DNA of 64,000 nucleotides from Albugo candida (lineage: Eukaryota > Oomycota > Peronosporomycetes > Albuginales > Albuginaceae): the NCBI GenBank assembly GCA_905220665.1, contig CAJNAR010000018.1, positions 228,496-292,495 on the forward strand, in the 5' to 3' direction. Made by a program: the position numbers and the translations under genes. Shown piece after piece: positions 41,361 to 50,934 of this stretch (the stretch's first letter is position 1; every line of letters begins with the position of its first letter). The notes under the pieces are model-generated. The model saw only the letters and a program-made list of their open reading frames with translations. It made no database searches and was not told the origin of the DNA.

Positions 41361-43028
41361 ATGGCATCGCCCGGTCAAAAGGCGTTTTTCGTGGTGCTTG
41401 ATGACCACAATCGAGAGCATTTTCGCACGTATCCTTCACAGCAATCCCCCATGCGTCATATAGATCTCTCTTCCACCGGCAGTCCCAACATTCCCAAAAA
41501 CACTACGGGATCTTCATTCTATGAACGTCGTGGGCTCAGTACAAGCGCGTTTCTCGAAAGCAGTTTGGTTTCTAATAATGATGCGAATGATGGTAAAAAG
41601 GTACCACCACTTCGATTCCAGGCGATTTCCGTGCGGTATATGGTGCTTGGATTGTTTCTTGGCATCGCACTCGGTATCCTGCTGGCTTTCTTCAAGTCGA
41701 ATTCGGTTGTCATCAATCTGATTTCGTTGCCAGGAGATCTTTTTACACGTGCGATCAAATGCATTGTCATACCGTATATCTTCTCAGCGGTAGCTGTCGC
41801 TTCTGGGGACATCATGTTTGCGGGTAAGGGCTTTGTGATCGGCTTCAAGACTTTGAAAATATTTGTGCTTTTTTGGATCCTATCGGCATCATTGGGTGTC
41901 GGAGTCGCATTAGCAAGTCGATCATTTTTCAAGTTGGAAGGCCAAGAAGAGCATCACATAGAGTATAATTACGTCCAATTGAGTTGTGATCAAGTCGGTG
42001 GAACTCTCCAATCCTTTCTGCAAAATGATTCCATTCGATGCGGAAAGGCTGATTCTGGTGCCAAAGTGAATTTTGAAGTAAAAGAACAAACCAATTTTTA
42101 CAAAACGCATTCCATCATGAAAGTATCCATCAATGATCTGATTCTGACATCAATTGGGCGTATAGTCTCTGAGAATATTGCGTTGAGTTTGATAATGATG
42201 GAAACATCGGCGGTTGTCGTATTTGCATCGTTTCTTGGGATCGTCGCGGCACAAAATTACTACGAAAAAACAAGGAGAGTGAATTATTTATATTGCGTGC
42301 TCTTACAATTGCGGAATTCGTGTTATTGGGCGTTGGAGTGTATCATGCTTCTTGCTCCGTTGGCGGTAATGTCGATTATTGCTGGATCACTTGCTTCCAA
42401 TCAGCACTTCAGTGCGTATACGCAAGCGGGAGCTTATGTGGGGGCTTGTGCAATTGCAATCATACTTCAAATGTTTGTCATGTACCCAATTGTTGTGTTT
42501 TTGTGGACGCGATGTAATCCATATGCTCACATGCGGTTCATGATTCGAGCATATTTGTATGCTTTTGGATTGTCGTCGTCGTTGGCGGCAACACCGGCTA
42601 CATTATCTTGCTTACAGAAATCGCGACTTTGCTCCATCACGCTGGCCGAATTCATTGTATCATTTGGCTCGACCATGAATTTAAGCACTTCCGGTCTTGT
42701 GATTCCCATTTCGTGCGTGTATCTGGCAGAATCGGCTGGTTTCGGTAGTAGTTTGACGGTGTGGCAAATACTCTCGCTTCTGGTATTGTCGATATTTTCG
42801 TGTACTGGCGTTCCACCTGTGCCTCAAGGTCGGACTGTTATCTTAATAACAATCTTCACAAGCGTTTTCGGAACCGATACGCTTCCTCAAACGTTTGCAA
42901 CCTACATGGTTGCAGACTCCATCGTCGATCGAATGGTCACCGTAGGAAACGTGAATGATGACGCACTAGTAGTAAAAATCGTTGCAGAAACCACGGATGA
43001 GACTGTTCTTACATGGTTGCACAGTTAA
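41361..43028 (+). CDS. SLC1-family (dicarboxylate/amino acid:cation) symporter, copy 1
   Basis: This is a 555-residue, single-exon membrane protein. About 92 polar cytoplasmic residues precede the first helix (YMVLGLFLGIALGILLAF). The family's core is clear: SLPGDLFTRAIKCIVIPYIF, FASFLGIVAAQNYYEKTRRV, the hairpin-1 region SSSLAATPATLSCLQKS, GSTMNLSTSGLVIPI in TM7, and DRMVTVGNVNDDALVVKIVAE in TM8. A 100-residue Cys-containing loop interrupts TM3-TM4, as in eukaryotic EAATs. The usual NMDGT of TM7 reads NLSTS here and the substrate Asp of TM8 is shifted, so substrate and Na+ coupling may differ from glutamate transporters. The next gene is a tandem paralogue in the same direction, starting 172 bp downstream. 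Confidence 0.9.
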   Translation: MASPGQKAFFVVLDDHNREHFRTYPSQQSPMRHIDLSSTGSPNIPKNTTGSSFYERRGLSTSAFLESSLVSNNDANDGKKVPPLRFQAISVRYMVLGLFLGIALGILLAFFKSNSVVINLISLPGDLFTRAIKCIVIPYIFSAVAVASGDIMFAGKGFVIGFKTLKIFVLFWILSASLGVGVALASRSFFKLEGQEEHHIEYNYVQLSCDQVGGTLQSFLQNDSIRCGKADSGAKVNFEVKEQTNFYKTHSIMKVSINDLILTSIGRIVSENIALSLIMMETSAVVVFASFLGIVAAQNYYEKTRRVNYLYCVLLQLRNSCYWALECIMLLAPLAVMSIIAGSLASNQHFSAYTQAGAYVGACAIAIILQMFVMYPIVVFLWTRCNPYAHMRFMIRAYLYAFGLSSSLAATPATLSCLQKSRLCSITLAEFIVSFGSTMNLSTSGLVIPISCVYLAESAGFGSSLTVWQILSLLVLSIFSCTGVPPVPQGRTVILITIFTSVFGTDTLPQTFATYMVADSIVDRMVTVGNVNDDALVVKIVAETTDETVLTWLHS

Positions 43029-43200
43029 GTTTGTCATGGTGTCGTCGAATTGTGCAGAAAGTAATCACAATGATGCGTTCCAATGTAACGTTTGGAAGCT
43101 CATTTGATTGGCACATATTCACTTGATTGTTGTAATTGTTTATGACTGCCACAACGACATTCGCTGAGCCCTGTCGACTGCATTTTCTCCATTTCTGCTC

Positions 43201-45342
43201 ATGCATAGTGATGACGACGAGAGTAAATGTGTCAATACATCGCCAGTTGTCTTGATCGACCAAGAAGTTGTTGAAACTTTACAAAATTGTCATATAAACT
43301 CCACCGCCAATACTTCAGACAAAAATGGTACAAATTCGAGTCCAGACGACAATAGCGACGAATATGGTACTCAGGAAAGTTTTACACAGCAACGACGAAG
43401 TGATAGTGAAATCTCTTCGACTGAGGATGAAAACGACCTGAGGAGTGAAAATGAAAGCACTTCGGCGATTCGCGACCCATACATCAGTATCTCAGAGATG
43501 AGTTGCGCTTCTTCTAGAACGGCTCATTCCTTCCACTCGATGTCGTCTCTTTCAGATGTTGGCATGTTTGTGATTGATGAGAGCCGACCATTCACGAGTG
43601 AAAGTGCGTCATTCTCTTCTGGTACATGTTCCGGTTCCCGATCATTTTCGCGTTCCAAAGAGCCACAAACCGATTTTCGAGCTCGAAGGAATGAAGACCA
43701 ATGGCAGCAATCATCTTCTTTTGATTCCACAGAGCATGCGTTCGATTTGCATGGAGATTTGGAATCAACCAAGAGAGGGAACGGAAGATCTGACTTTTGG
43801 CTCGAATTGGAAAGCAAACGGAAGAATTCCGGAAGTGACTCCCAAAGCGGCAATCAACAGCCGACAGATCGTTCAGACGCACTACGTATATCGATGCTGT
43901 CTGTCTTGGCTAGCATATTCCTAGGTATAGCATTTGGTCTGCTCCTCATTCTTTTTGAAGTTGATCCTTTATTACTCCAATGGGTCGCACTTCCAGGCAA
44001 TCTGTTCTATCGAGCACTCAAATGCATCATTGTTCCATATATATTTTGCGCGGTGGCAGTTGCAATGGGTGATATCTCGTTTGCAGGTCGCGTGTCAGCT
44101 CTAGGACTTGAAACAGCAAAAATATTTGCTCTCATTTGGTTCGTATCCACAAGTATCGGGATGCTCGTAGCCTTGGGGTTCCGTTATCATTTTCGTGATA
44201 TCGGTACCGCAATTTCCACGAGCACCAATGCAGTAGCTCTTTTGTGTCACGATAAAAAGGTATTCCAAATGAATGGTACACGTTTGGAATGCTCTTCCAC
44301 AGAGGATGAAACACTAATAGCAGAAATCGGCGAAGGCGTCAGAAGTGTCGTACTTGGAAGTAGCCCGTCAACTTTTGTCTTCCACGACTTGAACGATTAC
44401 TTTCGCAAGACACCAGGTAGCCAGATCCGACTACAGAATCAACTGTTGGACCAAGCCTTGCACTTTACGTCTTCAAATATCGTCAAATCAATGTATAAAA
44501 TGGAGCTTCTAGGAGTCATCACATTTGCTTCTCTTTTGGGCGTAATTGCTGGGCAGCAATATTACGCAAAGACAAGAAAGGTGAATTACCTGTACGCGAC
44601 GCTGTTACAGCTTCGAAACGCATACTTTTGGGCCATTGAAGTGATTATTAGCTTGACACCGGGTGCTATGATTTCGTTCATAGCTGGTTTACTGGCTCAA
44701 AATCAAGATATGTTCCAATACAAACGGATCGCGTATCTTTACATGGTGGCCATATTATCGGCAATCGTGCTCCAAATGTTTATTGCGCTTCCACTATTGG
44801 TGCTTGTATTCACTCGAAGGAATCCGTATGAGCACATGCGATACATGCTTCACGCATATCTGTTTGCATTCGCTGTCTCTTCGTCGCTAGCAACCACTCC
44901 AGTCACATTGAGTTGCATGAAAAAGTCGCGCGTTTGTACAACTGCCATCGCAAACTTTGTGATTTCATTTGGTACGGTTGCGAACTTAAGTGCGGCGGGT
45001 TTGCTCATTCCGATTGCGACTATATTTCTTGCGGAAACTGCTGGTCTAGGAACAGATCTTACAATTTTCAAAATGGTAGCACTCGTTTTGATTTCATGGT
45101 TTGGGTGCATCGGTACAGCTCCTATTCCAAATGGACATGTAGTTTTATTCTCGACGGCGTATACTGCGATTATGGGCGTTCGGGAGCTACCATCCACGTA
45201 CGCGCTTATGCTGGTTGTAGATTTTTTTATCGATCGGATTCTCACCGTTGTGAATGTGAATGATGATGCAATGGCGCTCAAAATCATTGCAGAAACAATT
45301 GACGAGACAGTTATCCAGGAGCTGGCGGGACAGCGATGTTGA
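43201..45342 (+). CDS. SLC1-family symporter, copy 2 (tandem paralogue, long N-terminus)
   Basis: This is a 713-residue, single-exon protein. The first 230 or so residues are acidic and Ser-rich and look disordered and cytoplasmic, probably phosphorylated. From about 231 it parallels copy 1: MLSVLASIFLGIAFGLLLIL, ALPGNLFYRALKCIIVPYIF, FASLLGVIAGQQYYAKTRKV, SSSLATTPVTLSCMKKS, GTVANLSAAGLLIPI, and DRILTVVNVNDDAMALKIIAE. It shares with copy 1 the replacement of the NMDGT motif (NLSAA) and the unusual VNxNDDA-x-x-x-KI-x-AETxDETV C-terminal segment, so these are lineage features rather than errors. Both transporters end about 20 residues after that segment. Role: uptake of an amino acid or dicarboxylate across the plasma membrane, inferred from the family. 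Confidence 0.9.
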   Translation: MHSDDDESKCVNTSPVVLIDQEVVETLQNCHINSTANTSDKNGTNSSPDDNSDEYGTQESFTQQRRSDSEISSTEDENDLRSENESTSAIRDPYISISEMSCASSRTAHSFHSMSSLSDVGMFVIDESRPFTSESASFSSGTCSGSRSFSRSKEPQTDFRARRNEDQWQQSSSFDSTEHAFDLHGDLESTKRGNGRSDFWLELESKRKNSGSDSQSGNQQPTDRSDALRISMLSVLASIFLGIAFGLLLILFEVDPLLLQWVALPGNLFYRALKCIIVPYIFCAVAVAMGDISFAGRVSALGLETAKIFALIWFVSTSIGMLVALGFRYHFRDIGTAISTSTNAVALLCHDKKVFQMNGTRLECSSTEDETLIAEIGEGVRSVVLGSSPSTFVFHDLNDYFRKTPGSQIRLQNQLLDQALHFTSSNIVKSMYKMELLGVITFASLLGVIAGQQYYAKTRKVNYLYATLLQLRNAYFWAIEVIISLTPGAMISFIAGLLAQNQDMFQYKRIAYLYMVAILSAIVLQMFIALPLLVLVFTRRNPYEHMRYMLHAYLFAFAVSSSLATTPVTLSCMKKSRVCTTAIANFVISFGTVANLSAAGLLIPIATIFLAETAGLGTDLTIFKMVALVLISWFGCIGTAPIPNGHVVLFSTAYTAIMGVRELPSTYALMLVVDFFIDRILTVVNVNDDAMALKIIAETIDETVIQELAGQRC

Positions 45343-45755
45343 GATAAAACTCAGGGTCATAGCCATGCTAATTTTTGAATTTTTCTGCGACTTAAGAAAT
45401 TATAACGAAAGGGAATCGATGCAAGAAAGACAAAAGATCATCGTTGAACTTGAAGTTTCCTTTCTTCTTCGAACTTGATCGAAAGAAGCAGAATGAAGGT
45501 CACTTTGGAAGTTGAGTTTTGTATACCTTTGTTAGCCGCGTCGGGGACTCTATTCATTGATAGTTCAAGTTTCCTTCCACCAAATTATTAAATCGAACAG
45601 GAATTGCGCATGAGCTTTGGCTATTTATGTAATTAGTAATGAAATTGCATTGTATTTCTATCATAAATCTGTAATACTGTAAACAACAAAGTGCCATTCA
45701 CAATCATTTTCGCTGTACAGATTCAAAGGGAAGGTAGAAAGTAAAGCCTGACGGA
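45343..45755. other. Intergenic between the second symporter and SMC3
   Basis: This is an A/T-rich stretch with no recognisable gene. It would hold the SMC3 promoter. Short ORFs here are not coding-like. Confidence 0.4.
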
Positions 45756-48700
45756 ATGCACATCAAGCAAGTATTTGTAAGTGGATTTCGAAGCTATAAA
45801 GATCAATTGGTAGTTGAACCATTCAGCAAAGAACACAATGTGGTGATTGGACGTAACGGGACTGGAAAATCTAATTTTTTTGATGCCATCCGTTTTGGAT
45901 TGCTGACGACCCGATTTGCAAATCTGAGAACAGAAGACAGACAAGCGCTTCTGCATGAAGGTTCCGGCAAGCACGTAATGTCCGCATATGTCGAGATCGT
46001 GTTCGACAACTCCGATGGAAGATTACCGGTCGATACCGAAGAAGTGGTATTACGACGAACGATTGGTGTAAAAAAAGACGAGTTCTTTCTTAATCGAAAA
46101 CATATCAGTAAGAGTGATGTGATTCACTTACTCGAAAGCGCTGGTTTCTCTCGCTCAAATCCGTACTACATTGTACAGCAAGGCAAGGTCAACGCATTGG
46201 CTGTGATGAAGGAAAAAGAGCGATTGGAATTGTTGAAGGAAGTTGCTGGGACTAAGGTGTATGAAGACCGACGACAAGAATCACTCAAAATTTTACAAGA
46301 AACACAAGTGAAACGTGAGAAAATCCAAGAAGTTATCAGCTACATTGAAGAGCGATTGAAGGAATTGGAAGGTGAAAAGGAAGAGCTCAAGCAGTATCAG
46401 AAGTTAGATCGGAAACTTCGAGCGCTGGAATACTCGATGCATCATAAAGAATTGCAAAATATCAAGATGGATTTGGATGCAATGGAACGAAAGCGAAGTG
46501 AGGAATCAACAAAGAGTCAAGCACTTCATGAAAAGCAATTACAATTATTTGAGAAGATTCAGACCTTGGAAATAAGTCATGCTGAACGACAAGAAGAGCT
46601 GAGCGTCGCCTGCAAAGAACATGAACAGCTAGAAATTGCTCGAAAAAAGCTGATGGAAATTTTCTGTCAATTAGAGCTAGAAGTAAAAGAGCTGGACGAA
46701 GAAATCAAACAGGACACAGATCGAAAGAAGACTGCAGAAAAAGAGTTAGGATCTCTTTGTAAAGAATCAAAAGCCAAGAAGGACACCTTGGAAAATGATA
46801 TTATTCCAAATTTCAAACGAGCAGAGGCCAGTTATGAAAATGTCAGGTTGAAACTACAGCAATCATTGCAAAAATCGGATGAACTGATTGCGAAGGAAAG
46901 TCGCAAATCTCAATTCAAAACTAAGAAGGAACGAGACAAATTTCTCAAATCAGATATTAGAGAGCTGGAGCAGCTTCTCATGCGTAGGAAGAGTGACATG
47001 GAGAGCTTGCTTGGTGCAACAGAGTCATTAAAAGAGTCGATTAGAGAATCGAAACAAGATCTCGAGAGTAAAAGCAGAGCATTACATGAGCATCGCAAGG
47101 TGGTCGATAATTTCCAGCCACAGCTACTAACTTTGAAAGAAGAGCGGAACAGCGTTTCTGAGGAGCGAAAAGAAAAATGGCGGGTGGAGAATGAACTCGC
47201 AAATGACGTTCGACGGTACACTGATCAATTGAGACGAGGAGAAAATATTTTGCACAGCACAATGGCTTACGACGTTCGGCGTGGATTAGAAGCTGTTCGA
47301 GAGATAACAATACAAAAGAAGATACAAGGCGTTCATGGACCGTTGATTGAACTTGTAGTTCCCACCGACGAGCGATTTTGCACAGCAGTAGATGAGGCAG
47401 CCGGGGGCTCTCTCTTTCATGTTGTGGTGGATACTGACGATACTGCAACAAAGTTTATGCGAGAATTAGAACGGAAAAATCTTGGACGAATCACGTTTTT
47501 ACCACTCAATTGTTTAAAGATTGAAGAGAAGATAACATATCCAGAAAGCGACGACTGTATTCCTCTGGTCAACAAACTCAAGTTTTCTCCGGAAATTCGC
47601 AAAGCTGTTTTGACAGCTTTTGGAAAGAAATTGCTGTGCAAAGATCTGGAAGTCTGTGTTCGATACGCAGAATCATCAAACATGGATTGTTTGACACTTG
47701 ATGGAGATATGGTCCATCGTCGTGGTGCACTCAATGGAGGGTATAGAGATCCCCATCGGTCCCGTACAAGAGCGATGATGGAAGTTCAGAATGCACGAAC
47801 CGAATTAGAAAATATCAAACTGCAGGAAAAGAAAGCTCAACATGAAGCTCAACAAGCAGACCAGCGTGTTGCCATCATCGTTGGTCAAATACAGAAACTT
47901 GAAAATGAGAAGCGTCACGGTATGGCAATATACGAGGACATGTGCAAGAACATCAGTCGTCTTCGGTCTCAAATTGAGTCTGATAAGGCAAATTTGAAGA
48001 AGAAAGAACTCTTTTCGCAATTCCATTCTGAGATTGGACAATTGGAAGCCAAGATCGCATCATTGAGATCAGAAATGGAAAGGCCTCTACATGAAACGCT
48101 CAGTACCGAAGAAGTGGACTTGCTTCATTCTTTATCGACGCGTATATCAGAATTACAGCTGGAGGAACGGAAAGAAAAAATGGCAATGGAGGAAATATGT
48201 GCAGAAAAGCGAAGTATCGAGTCGGAATTGACTCAGAATCTCGAGCGTCGTATTAAAGAACTTAAGGAGCTGCTGGATGAAGAAAGCGTGCAAGAACTTC
48301 GAGTTCGCGCGCGTGAAGGAGCATTCCAGAACAAGAAAGTGGATCTGATCGATGCATCTCGTCAAGTGGAAAACAACAAAAAGATGCTCAAGGATCTGGA
48401 ACAAAAGCTAGCAACAACTCAGGAAGAGCTCACACTCGAAGCGGGCTCGATTGAATCCTTAAATGCGCAATTAGTCATTGCTGAAGGAGAAATTGGAAAA
48501 GAAGGACGGCAATCAGAGAAGCTGCTCAATCGAAGGCGTACCCTAATCCAAAAACGGGAAGATTTAATGCGAAGCATTCGAGAACTTGGAACCTTACCAT
48601 TGGCCGAAGTTGAAAAATATAAAGATGTTCTCCTTCCCCAAGTGATTAAAAAGTATGGAAAATGCAGAACCAAGTTGAAGAACTACAGCCATGTCAATAA

Positions 48701-49461
48701 AAAAGCTCTCGACCAATACGTCAGCTTTGAAGACCAGCGGACCACATTGATCAAACGCAAACAAGAACTGGATGGAGGATACGGCTCAATTGAATCCCTT
48801 ATTGAAGTTTTAGATCGGCGAAAAGATGAAGCCATTCTGCGTACTTTTAAAGGAGTCTCACATCATTTTGCCGAAATATTCCAAGAATTAGTTCCGACTG
48901 GAGAAGGCAAAATGCTCATTATTCGGTCAGACACATCACCTGAAAACTCTGAGAGTCCCGAAGCAACACAAGAAACAAAGGTTGATACATTTTCAGGTGT
49001 TCAAATCAAAGTCAGCTTCCGAGGAGAAGGTGATTCTTATCTGATGCAGCAGCTTTCTGGCGGTCAAAAGGCGCTCGTTGCTCTAGCCTTTATATTCGCT
49101 ATCCAGCGATGCGACCCAGCTCCGTTTTATCTGCTTGATGAAATTGATCAAGCTCTGGACTCTACTCATCGCGCTGCTGTTGCTGCTCTCATCCATCGCC
49201 AAGCTCATTCTGTGGATTCTCCAGCTCAGGTAGACGACATCCTCATACATTATTGATATCATGGACCTTCGACTGATTGTTTGTTTGTAGTTTATCACTT
49301 CGACATTTCGACCCGAACTTGTGAGTGTTGCCGACAAGTTTTATGGAATCGGGTATCAGAATAAAGTCAGCAATGTGCATTCGATGACAAAAGAAGAATC
49401 ACTTGATTTCATTGCCAACATTATGGCTGAGGAGGAGGAAGTTGCACGAGACAAAAAATGA
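45756..49461 (+). CDS. SMC3: Cohesin subunit SMC3
   Basis: The gene is a large exon 45756-49229 plus a 3' exon 49291-49461 after a 61-bp intron (GTAGAC...TTTGTAG), giving 1214 residues, as in animals and yeast. Splicing replaces a short false tail with FITSTFRPELVSVADKFYGI and onward. Walker A is GRNGTGKSN (residues 32-40). A Lys pair at 106-107 (GVKKDEFF) matches the acetylated pair that Eco1 modifies to fix cohesion. Two long coiled coils surround the hinge (about residues 520-660, GVHGPLIELVVPTDERFCTA). The C-terminal head has the signature QQLSGGQKALVALAFIFA, Walker B FYLLDEIDQALD, and the spliced tail. It forms the cohesin ring with SMC1 and kleisin. Confidence 0.97.
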
Positions 49462-49790
49462 GTATGAAGGCAGTCAGTTCATGTCAAGCGCGTAGACAAG
49501 GTGCAAGTGGAATGCCTGGGGAACGTGAGAGTGTATCGGTCGGGAAGAGTGCGAATAGAAGGTGATCCTCACTCAAGTCTGCCCAATCAATTGATGGAAA
49601 GTAGTTTGATGGATCAAGGCAATCGTATGCGAGTGATTGCAACGGCAGTCTTTCCCGTGTAATCTTTCGATATGCGATCTCGAAGCCCCTGTTATTTTTT
49701 GCAAGGAATTTGGAATTAGAGACGTTTACAGAAGAACGGCTCAGGGAGGATAGAAGATGGTTTGAGTCGACAGATTTGTGATTCTGGATG
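49462..49790 (+). pseudogene. Coding-like relic just after SMC3, one frameshift
   Basis: After the SMC3 stop the same frame reopens at 49468 and reads VHVKRVDKVQVECLGNVRVY, then SGRVRIEGDPHSSLPNQLME and RMRVIATAVFPV up to a TAA at 49661-49663. A one-base shift there leads into a frame reading VIFRYAISKPLLFFARNLEL and ETFTEERLREDRRWFESTDL, ending at about 49784. The joined order is coherent and about 105 codons long, with no ATG at the left. It looks like a truncated and frameshifted gene or an unrecognised spliced exon. No family is recognised. Confidence 0.35.
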
Positions 49791-49860
49791 CTTCCTTGTC
49801 GATGGATACTTAATCAGTCACACGTCTCACACTTACCGCTTTTTTTATGCATCACCTATA

Positions 49861-50353
49861 ATGAAGTCTACGGAAATGATTCTATTGGCATTTATAGCTA
49901 CTTTGGCTGCTTCCTTGAGGCGGATAGCAGTAAGTTTATCAGTGGCGTCTATCGAGTCCAGCTCACGCTTGGTTGGTCGCCTACACCCGCACGTTCTTGT
50001 CAAGTGTGCAAACGCTGATAGTATCATACTGATGAGAAGAGTGACGATTTTCATACATGGACGAAGCGATCAGAAAATACAAGGTGATTTATATGGCGCG
50101 TGATTATTTCTACGGGCCAAGCTTTAGTGAAGACGCTTTCGAGGTGGCTGATGATCTGATTCATCGACTTGAAATTGGAAGCTTGAACCAAAATGCGTTT
50201 GAGAAGTTGACTCGGTTGAAGCCTAAGCTTAAAGATTACTGCGCGCTGCGAAATCAAAATAATATTTTGAACGCACCTTGTCGTGGTCGCAAAGCTCAGC
50301 CATGTCTTTATGTGACCCCTTTCTCTTTGTTCCACCAGAAAATTTTATCTTAG
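49861..50353 (+). pseudogene. Frameshifted candidate secreted protein
   Basis: An ATG at 49861 opens a signal-peptide-like MKSTEMILLAFIATLAAS. A change of one base near 49920 brings the frame that reads ADSSKFISGVYRVQLTLGWS and ends at 50018. From about 50057 a third frame reads DEAIRKYKVIYMARDYFYGP, then SFSEDAFEVADDLIHRLEIG and KLTRLKPKLKDYC, ending at 50353. The composition is coding-like throughout, but three frames are needed. Either introns are hidden (a GTAAGT...GATAG candidate spans about 49930-50021) or the gene is dead. Secretion and small size suggest an effector-like origin; this is inferred. Confidence 0.4.
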
Positions 50354-50814
50354 CTTCAACAATCAGAACGAAAAGGCAACTAAACATCATTTCTATTCTC
50401 TTGAGGAAGTTGACTTCATCCAAGCCACCATGATCTACATATTGTTTGATGTTTGCTTCTATAATTTTTTGCAGATATTTATAATTTACAAGTGTCCGAG
50501 AACGAAAAAGGCTGTTTAATCGAGCCAAATGCAGACTTTGTTTTCTTACCACTTCCGCATTTGCGAGCCGCATCGACGCTCATCGATGATAGTTCGCTTT
50601 CTATTATTTTTTTATTTTTTCTGATATTTTTCATCATATTTTTCATCATATTGCCATCAGTCTCCGCTGGTAAATGCTCATCATTTGCAGCTTCCTGAAT
50701 CGAAGCTTCATTGTCTTTTACCGGTGATCCCATTCCAAATCCCGAATGCTGTTGACTTGAGTTGAGCAACACGAACGCGACACTTGTCAAGCTTCGGAGA
50801 TTGATGCAAACCAT
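50229..50814 (-). pseudogene. Candidate secreted protein on the opposite strand, frame broken
   Basis: An ATG at 50814 opens a signal-peptide-like MVCINLRSLTSVAFVLLNSS. A hydrophilic body follows with NDEHLPAETDGNMMKNMMKN and RKNKKIIESELSSMSVDAA, ending in this frame at 50479. Near 50500 another frame continues as NYKYLQKIIEANIKQYVDHG, then LDEVNFLKRIEMMFSC, to a stop at 50229. No typical intron of 47-73 bp joins the two frames, so a frameshift is likely. An upstream Met at 50934 adds an unlikely hydrophobic leader. The 3' part overlaps the relic on the plus strand. Confidence 0.38.
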
Positions 50815-50934
50815 ATTAGAGACGAAGTGGGTGGTTGATTGTGTTTTATGAAATGGTAAAACGATTCCATCTATTAAGCTTTCGAGCAAGTTTATAGAAC
50901 GGGATACGCAAAGGTTGATCAAGATGTAGTACAC

